From assembly GCF_036013745.1 (NCBI RefSeq), contig NZ_CP107880.1:7750001-7814000 (forward strand): a stretch of DNA of 64,000 nt, in the 5' to 3' direction. The notes beneath the pieces were generated by a model that was not told where the DNA came from, searched no databases, and was given only the letters and a program-made list of their open reading frames with translations. Origin of the DNA: Streptomyces sp. NBC_00483. Lineage in GTDB: Bacteria > Actinomycetota > Actinomycetes > Streptomycetales > Streptomycetaceae. Positions 59,406 to 64,000 of the stretch are shown here, piece after piece; the stretch's first letter is position 1; each line of letters starts with the position of its first letter. The position numbers were made by a program, and so were the translations under genes.

Positions 59406-60109
59406 GCCGTGAAGTCCTCCTGGGCCTCGGTGATCTCCGAGCGGAAGGCGTGCAGCAGGGAAAGGAGCAGGGGTGCGGCGAGCAGGACCGGCAGGGCCTC
59501 GGTGCCGAGCGCCGTCAGGCCCCCGGCGAGGACGAGCAGCGAGGCGGTGGCGAGCGACGCCGTCGGCCTGTGCAGCAGGAAGTACGCGGCGAGCCGGGCG
59601 GTGTCGCCGGAGCGGAACGCGAACAGCGAGCCGAGCACGAGGGCATGCCCGCCCCACAGCAGCGACACCACGCCGACCACCACGAGCAGCCCCGCCCACC
59701 AGCCGGGCACCCCGGCGTCCGGGAAGTGCGTCAGCGAGAAGCCGATCACCGTCAGCCAGGCGAGCAGCGGCACCCAAAGGCGCAGCACCGGAACCGCGTT
59801 CAGCCGCCAGCCGTACCAGAACGTCCGCGCGGGCCGCAGCTCCGTGAGCTCCCGCCCGCGCCGGTGCAGCGCGTACAGGGCGGCGGACAGCGCGGGTCCG
59901 AGCGGCACCAGGCACAGGGCGATCAGCGGCAGGTTCGACGGATCGGTGCCGAGCAGGAACACGCCGGCCAGGCCGGGCGATGCCGCCGCGAGGAGCATCG
60001 CCTCCACGGTGAGCAGGGTGTGGACGAGCGCCGCGGCGCGGGACAGCGGCCCGGTGCCGAAGCCACCGCGCGCCACGGCGGTTGGAGCCCGTCCGGTCAC
60101 CGCCGTCAC
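59402..60109 (-). CDS. DUF624 (YesL-like) membrane protein
   Basis: This 235-residue protein has about five or six membrane segments (for example AAALVHTLLTVEAMLLAAA near 25-43) and the spacing and lengths of DUF624/YesL proteins, which are usually encoded beside Lpl/Yes-type sugar importers. Their role is unproven; help in assembling or regulating the importer has been suggested. It starts with GTG overlapping the binding-protein stop and ends overlapping the GH42 start. Confidence 0.7.
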   Translation of the reverse strand: MTAVTGRAPTAVARGGFGTGPLSRAAALVHTLLTVEAMLLAAASPGLAGVFLLGTDPSNLPLIALCLVPLGPALSAALYALHRRGRELTELRPARTFWYGWRLNAVPVLRLWVPLLAWLTVIGFSLTHFPDAGVPGWWAGLLVVVGVVSLLWGGHALVLGSLFAFRSGDTARLAAYFLLHRPTASLATASLLVLAGGLTALGTEALPVLLAAPLLLSLLHAFRSEITEAQEDFTA

Positions 60110-61761
60110 CCGTTCTCCTTCGCGAAGCGGTCGGCCGCCTTGTTGTGCAGGTCGACCAGCTGCTGCGAGTTCTTCGCCTTCAACTCCGTGAGGAAGTCGC
60201 CCCATTGGGACATCGGCCGCTTGCCCAGCACGAACTTCAGCGTGTTCTGGATCGTGTAGTCCTTCAGCGGGGTGTCCCAGAGCGTGGCCTGCTCCTGTTC
60301 GGCGGACTGCAGTGGGTGCGCGGGGCCGATCGGCAGCTCCTTGCGCTTCGACATCCCGTCCTGGAACTTCTGCTCGTCGGCGCTGAAGTTGGAGGAGACG
60401 AGTTCCCAGCTGCCGCCGTAGGTGAAGACGCCGTTGAAGAAGCCGAAGTCCTTCTGGAGGTCCTTCGGGGCGTCCGGGTCGGAGCCCATGAGTGTGATGC
60501 CGTCCTTGAGCTTGTACGTGCCTCCGGACTTCGTGTACGTGACGCCCTCGACGCCCCACTTGCAGAACTCCTGGCCTTCGTCCGAGTAGAAGAGCCAGTC
60601 GACGAACTGCATCATCGCGACGAACGTGTCCTCCTTGAGTGCCTTGCTGGAGATCATCACGCCGTTCTCCAGGCGGGAGCCGCCGTTCACCACCGCACCC
60701 GCCGGGCCGAGCGGCACCGGGATCATCTCGATCTTCGCGCCCTTGACCTGCTTCTTCAGGTTGTAGCGGTAGTTCTGCACCAGCTCCTGCGGGTTGGCGC
60801 TGATGACGTACGACTTCTCGGCGAGCAGCTTCTGCACGGCCTGGTCGTCCTGCTGGGTGAAGGACTCGGGGTCGAGCAGCTTCTCCGCGACCAGCTTGCG
60901 CAGGTACTCGACCATCGACCGGTAGCCGTCCTGCGTCGGCGTGAAGACGAACTTCTTCGCCTTGCCGTCGTAGCTGATGTTGTCGTACGACCAGCCGGCC
61001 CGCACCCCGTGCGCCTGGCCGAGGTACTGGAACAACGCGCCGCAGGGGAACGGGGTGTTGGTGCTCCAGCGGTCGGTCATCGGGTACTTGCCGGGGTACT
61101 CCTCCTTGAGCGCCTTCAGGACGTCGTACACCTCGTCCCAGGTGGTCGGCAGGGCGAGTCCGTGCTTGTCGAGGATGTCCGTGCGCAGCGACATCGAGTA
61201 ACCGGACTTCACCTTCTCGTGCAGGCCGGGCAGCAGGTAGTACTTGCCGTCGGACTGCCGGATGGAGTCGATCTCCGGCTCGAGCTTCCACTGCTTCACC
61301 TTGGCGCGGAAGTTGGGCATCAGCTGGACGTAGTCGCTGACCGGGAGGATCGCGCCGGACGAGACGAACGCGACCTCGGAGGGGTGGTACGTCTTCGGGA
61401 TCAGGAACGGCGCGTCGCCCGAGCCGATCAGCACGCCGCGCTTCTTCTCGTAGTCCGCGAGCGGTACGTCGACGGGCTTGAGGGTGACTCTCGTGCGCTT
61501 GGCGAGCTCCTTCCAGAACAACCAGCCGTCCTTGGTCGGATAGACCGGGTTGTTGTTGTGCAGCGTGGAGAAGGACAGCGCCTTGGTGGCCTTGAACTGT
61601 TGGCCCGCCTTGAACTCCTTCATGGCGCCGTCCTGCTTCTTCGCCAGATCCTTGCCGTCGGCGTCGTCGTCACCGCTGCCGCAGGACGTGAGCGTCGCGA
61701 GGCCGATGAAGCCTGCGGCGGCGAGTATCTGGCGCCGTGAGAGCTGACCGCTGTTCTTCAC
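60106..61761 (-). CDS. Lpl/LipO-type sugar-binding lipoprotein
   Basis: This 551-residue binding protein is longer than typical family 1 proteins, as in the LplA/LipO group of oligosaccharide importers. It has a twin-arginine start (LSRRQILAAAG) and lipobox LTSC near residues 24-27. The body shows LPTTWDEVYDVLKAL and GFFNGVFTYGGSWEL. GTG at 61761 has GGGAG upstream. Its companions (two permeases, DUF624, GH42, convergent GH67) resemble the aldouronate-use clusters of Paenibacillus, so aldouronates are the favoured ligand. Confidence 0.87.
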   Translation of the reverse strand: MKNSGQLSRRQILAAAGFIGLATLTSCGSGDDDADGKDLAKKQDGAMKEFKAGQQFKATKALSFSTLHNNNPVYPTKDGWLFWKELAKRTRVTLKPVDVPLADYEKKRGVLIGSGDAPFLIPKTYHPSEVAFVSSGAILPVSDYVQLMPNFRAKVKQWKLEPEIDSIRQSDGKYYLLPGLHEKVKSGYSMSLRTDILDKHGLALPTTWDEVYDVLKALKEEYPGKYPMTDRWSTNTPFPCGALFQYLGQAHGVRAGWSYDNISYDGKAKKFVFTPTQDGYRSMVEYLRKLVAEKLLDPESFTQQDDQAVQKLLAEKSYVISANPQELVQNYRYNLKKQVKGAKIEMIPVPLGPAGAVVNGGSRLENGVMISSKALKEDTFVAMMQFVDWLFYSDEGQEFCKWGVEGVTYTKSGGTYKLKDGITLMGSDPDAPKDLQKDFGFFNGVFTYGGSWELVSSNFSADEQKFQDGMSKRKELPIGPAHPLQSAEQEQATLWDTPLKDYTIQNTLKFVLGKRPMSQWGDFLTELKAKNSQQLVDLHNKAADRFAKENG

Positions 61762-61796
61762 TAGAACTCCCGTGAGAGAAGGGTGAGTTGCTGCCG

Positions 61797-62711
61797 TCAG
61801 CCCTTGACCGCGCCGAGCATGACGCCCTTGACGAAGTAGCGCTGGACGAACGGGTACACGCAGAGGATCGGCAGCGCCGTGAGCACGATGGTCACCGACT
61901 GGATGTTGGCGCCGACCTGGCTGAGCTGGTCGGTGGCGGCGCCGGCGTTGGCGCCTCCGGTCGCACCCATGATCATGTTGCGCAGATACACGGTGACCGG
62001 CATCAGGTCCGCCCGGTCGAGGTACAGGAACGCGCTGAACCAGGAATTCCAGAACGACACGGAGTAGAAGAGCGCCATCGTCGCCACCACCGCCTTCGAC
62101 AGCGGCAGCACGATGCGCAGCAGAATGCCGTACGTGCTCAGTCCGTCGATCTGCGCGGCCTCTTCCAGGTCCGTCGGCAGACTCTCGAAGAAGGCCTTCA
62201 TCACGAGCAGGTTGAAGACACTGATCGCGTTGGGCAGGGCGATCGCCCAGATGCTGTTCTTCAGGCCGAGACTGGTGACCAGGACGTAGTTCGGGATCAG
62301 GCCGCCGGTGAAGAACATGGTGAACACGGCGATGCCGATGAGCGCGGTGCGGCCGCGCAGCTGCCTCTTGGAGAGGACATAGGCGTAACAGGTCGTGAGC
62401 ACCATCGCGACGACCGTCGACACCACCGTGTACAGAACGGTGTTGCCGTAGTTGCGCCAGAACATCGAGTCCTGGAAGACCAGTCGGTACGTCGTGAGGT
62501 TGAACCCCTTGGGCCACAAGGTCACTTCGCCCGCGCGGATCTGCCGCTCGCCGCTGAAGGAGCGGGCGATGATGTTGACGAAGGGGTACAGGGTCACGGC
62601 CACGACGAGCGAGAGGATCACGGCGTTGGCGCCCCGGAAAGCGCGGTAGCCCTTCGTGGGCCGGTAGGTCTTCGCGGGGCGGTGGCCCGTCGCGGGGTGG
62701 TCGACACTCAC
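61797..62711 (-). CDS. Carbohydrate ABC transporter permease, LplC/YtcP type
   Basis: This 304-residue permease has six membrane segments and the EAA loop DLEEAAQIDGLSTYGIL near 192-208, with the family ending RYFVKGVMLGAVKG. The GTG overlaps the partner permease stop. Together with the LplB-type permease it forms the channel of the importer; the ATPase is not encoded here. Confidence 0.9.
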   Translation of the reverse strand: MSVDHPATGHRPAKTYRPTKGYRAFRGANAVILSLVVAVTLYPFVNIIARSFSGERQIRAGEVTLWPKGFNLTTYRLVFQDSMFWRNYGNTVLYTVVSTVVAMVLTTCYAYVLSKRQLRGRTALIGIAVFTMFFTGGLIPNYVLVTSLGLKNSIWAIALPNAISVFNLLVMKAFFESLPTDLEEAAQIDGLSTYGILLRIVLPLSKAVVATMALFYSVSFWNSWFSAFLYLDRADLMPVTVYLRNMIMGATGGANAGAATDQLSQVGANIQSVTIVLTALPILCVYPFVQRYFVKGVMLGAVKG

Positions 62712-63703
62712 CACAGGCTGGTCCCCACTGTGCGGCGCGAGAGCTGGTTCGATGTGGTGATCAGGACGAGCCCGATGACCGCCTCGAACAGGCCGATCGC
62801 GGCGGCGTAGCTGAAGCTGCTGGACTCGACACCGGTCCGGTAGACATAGGTGGAGATGACGTCGGAGGTCTGGTACGTCAGCGGGTTGTACAGGAGCAGC
62901 ACCTTCTCGAAGCCGACCGCGAGGAACGTGCCGACGTTGAGAATGAGCAGCGTGATCATGGTGGGGCGGATGCCGGGCAGGGTGACGTGCCAGGTCTGCC
63001 GCCAGCGGCCCGCGCCGTCGATCCGGGCCGCCTCGTACAGGTCCTCGTCGATCGTGGTGAGCGCGGCGAGATAGAGGATCGTGCCCCAGCCGGCCGTCTG
63101 CCAGATCTCCGAGCCGACATAGACCGTGCGGAACCACTCGGGCTCCTGGATGAAGCGGATCGGGTCGTGGCCCAGCAGGCCGAGCACATGGTTGATCGGG
63201 CCGTCGGTCGCGAGCATCTGCACGGTGATGCCGGCGACGATCACGATCGACAGGAAGTGCGGCAGATACGACACCGACTGCACGAACCGCTTCAGCGAGC
63301 TGCGCCGCACCTCGTTGAGGAGCAGCGCGAGCACGATCGGGATCGGAAAGCAGAAGACGAGCGTCAGACCGCCCAGCCACAGCGTGTTCCGGAAGACCTG
63401 CCAGAACGTCGGATCGCTGAGGAACATCTCGACGTAGCGAAGCCCCACCCACTCCTCGCCGAGGATCGACCCGCCCGGCTCGAACCGGCGGAACGCGATC
63501 ACGTTGCCGATCATCGGGAGATAGCGGAACACCAGGAAGAACGCGATCGGCAGCACGGCCAGTGAGTACAACTGCCAGTCACGGCGCAGCGATTGGCGCC
63601 ACGTGCGGCGGCCCGACGGGGGTTTTCCGCTGGGGGCCCGACCGGGCGGATCGGAGGCGGCTCCGGTGTCGGGCGGGTCGCCCGTGATGGTGGAGGAACT
63701 CAT
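62708..63703 (-). CDS. Carbohydrate ABC transporter permease, LplB/YteP type
   Basis: This 331-residue permease has a polar N-terminus of about 45 residues, the family motif LFRYLPMIGNVIAF-like segment near 58-70, and the EAA loop DLYEAARIDGAGRWRQT near 223-239. The ATG at 63703 is preferred; the longer frame runs through the repeat-rich promoter. It is the first gene of a five-gene minus-strand operon. Confidence 0.9.
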   Translation of the reverse strand: MSSSTITGDPPDTGAASDPPGRAPSGKPPSGRRTWRQSLRRDWQLYSLAVLPIAFFLVFRYLPMIGNVIAFRRFEPGGSILGEEWVGLRYVEMFLSDPTFWQVFRNTLWLGGLTLVFCFPIPIVLALLLNEVRRSSLKRFVQSVSYLPHFLSIVIVAGITVQMLATDGPINHVLGLLGHDPIRFIQEPEWFRTVYVGSEIWQTAGWGTILYLAALTTIDEDLYEAARIDGAGRWRQTWHVTLPGIRPTMITLLILNVGTFLAVGFEKVLLLYNPLTYQTSDVISTYVYRTGVESSSFSYAAAIGLFEAVIGLVLITTSNQLSRRTVGTSLW

Positions 63704-63921
63704 ACGGGGCCTTTCGGCGCGCGGCGCAACGAGGACAGAGGGCAACGAGGGCGGAGGGCAACGAGGGCAGGGGCAGGGGGCGGCTAGGGCAAGGGAGAGG
63801 CGTAACCGAGAACTTCCGAGAATCTTCCGGTAACGTCGCCGCAACCTAAAGCCGCTCCCCACCCCTGTCAATGGGTGCCGCTGCCACGGGAGTTGGCCCC
63901 ACCACACCCTGTGAGGTGCCT
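63704..63921. promoter_or_regulatory. Divergent promoter between the Lpl importer operon and the esterase gene
   Basis: A comparatively AT-rich imperfect dyad lies at 63802-63834, with GTAACCGAG at the left and TTCCGGTAAC at the right around two direct copies of CCGAGAA. This is a plausible operator for both directions. The importer side also carries 16-bp repeats (63726-63773). Confidence 0.45.
63726..63773. repeat. 16-bp tandem repeat, three units
   Basis: Units GCAACGAGGACAGAGG, GCAACGAGGGCGGAGG and GCAACGAGGGCAGGGG lie at 63726, 63742 and 63758, 22 bp upstream of the LplB-type start. They would be in the 5' leader of the importer mRNA. Confidence 0.88.
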
Positions 63922-64000
63922 GTGCCCGCCTTCGACCTGCCTCTCGACACATTGCGGAGACACCGCCCCGCGCTCGACGAACCCGCCGACTTCGACGCCT
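63922..64000 (+). CDS. Acetylxylan esterase (CE7) start, cut by window edge
   Basis: Only 26 codons are present, starting from GTG at 63922 with GAGGTG upstream. The translation VPAFDLPLDTLRRHRPALDE followed by PADFDA matches the N-terminus of the CE7 acetylxylan esterase/cephalosporin-C deacetylase family, which opens with this pattern of FDLPL, a basic stretch and the PADFDAFW motif. It would remove acetyl groups from imported xylo-oligosaccharides, which fits the GH67 and importer genes beside it. Confidence 0.78.
   Translation, partial: MPAFDLPLDTLRRHRPALDEPADFDA

Noticed and set aside
1..64000. Secondary-metabolite cluster, prophage, integrated element or restriction system
   Set aside because: No PKS, NRPS, terpene, integrase, transposase, phage or methylase genes are seen; gene content is uniformly catabolic with even composition.

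Overview
The window is high-GC DNA with many GTG starts, ATGA/GTGA stop-start overlaps, twin-arginine signals and one rare TTA leucine codon. This points to an actinomycete, almost certainly Streptomyces. I see no rRNA, tRNA, CRISPR, insertion sequence, integrase or phage gene. It looks like a carbon-acquisition region: 56 genes (two cut by the window edges) form a series of small catabolic operons, each with its own transporter and often its own regulator.

Layout. 1-12.3 kb: an acid-sugar divergon. A minus-strand operon (aldo/keto reductase, HpcH/HpaI aldolase, D-2-hydroxyacid dehydrogenase, Nramp-like transporter, Dpp-type ABC importer) runs away from a plus-strand set of DUF1537 kinase, PdxA2 and DeoR regulator. 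12.3-14.3 kb: a secreted pectate lyase with a TTA codon and LacI-type operator, convergent with a small secreted lamin-tail protein. 14.3-19.8 kb: an AbgT transporter and amidohydrolase divergent from a double-length Lrp/AsnC regulator, then an MFS carrier. 19.9-24.6 kb: three enzymes that all carry export signals (deacetylase-type amidohydrolase, RidA, SelA-like PLP enzyme) with a LysR regulator. 24.7-32.8 kb: RraA, KDG-type kinase, a Tau-like ABC importer with two different permeases, a second related LysR, a cupin and an SDR. 32.9-41.1 kb: GH42 beta-galactosidase, sugar ABC importer and galactonate dehydratase, divergent from an SDR and an FCD-GntR regulator. 41.1-49.4 kb: another sugar ABC importer with an unrecognised toroid protein, then galactarate/talarate dehydratase, KdgD and a LysR. 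49.4-52.0 kb: PPOX oxidoreductase, lipoate ligase and SDR. 52.2-64 kb: exported GH2, GH67 alpha-glucuronidase, GH42, DUF624 protein, Lpl-type importer and the first codons of an acetylxylan esterase.

How they fit. The products suggest use of plant cell-wall polymers (pectin, galactan, glucuronoxylan) and their acid sugars. Galactarate would go through the dehydratase and KdgD to 2,5-dioxopentanoate. Galactose would go through an SDR, DgoD and the KDG-type kinase. Four-carbon acid sugars would go through DUF1537 kinase and PdxA2 to dihydroxyacetone phosphate. Imported aldouronates would be trimmed by cytoplasmic GH67 and GH42. These routes are inferred from families and neighbours.

The least explained parts are the exported PLP enzyme/RidA/deacetylase operon, the Nramp-fold carrier that lacks the metal-binding motifs, the 566-residue toroid protein, and an unusual density of short tandem repeats (8-25 bp units, at least ten arrays) in promoters, gene starts and gene junctions.
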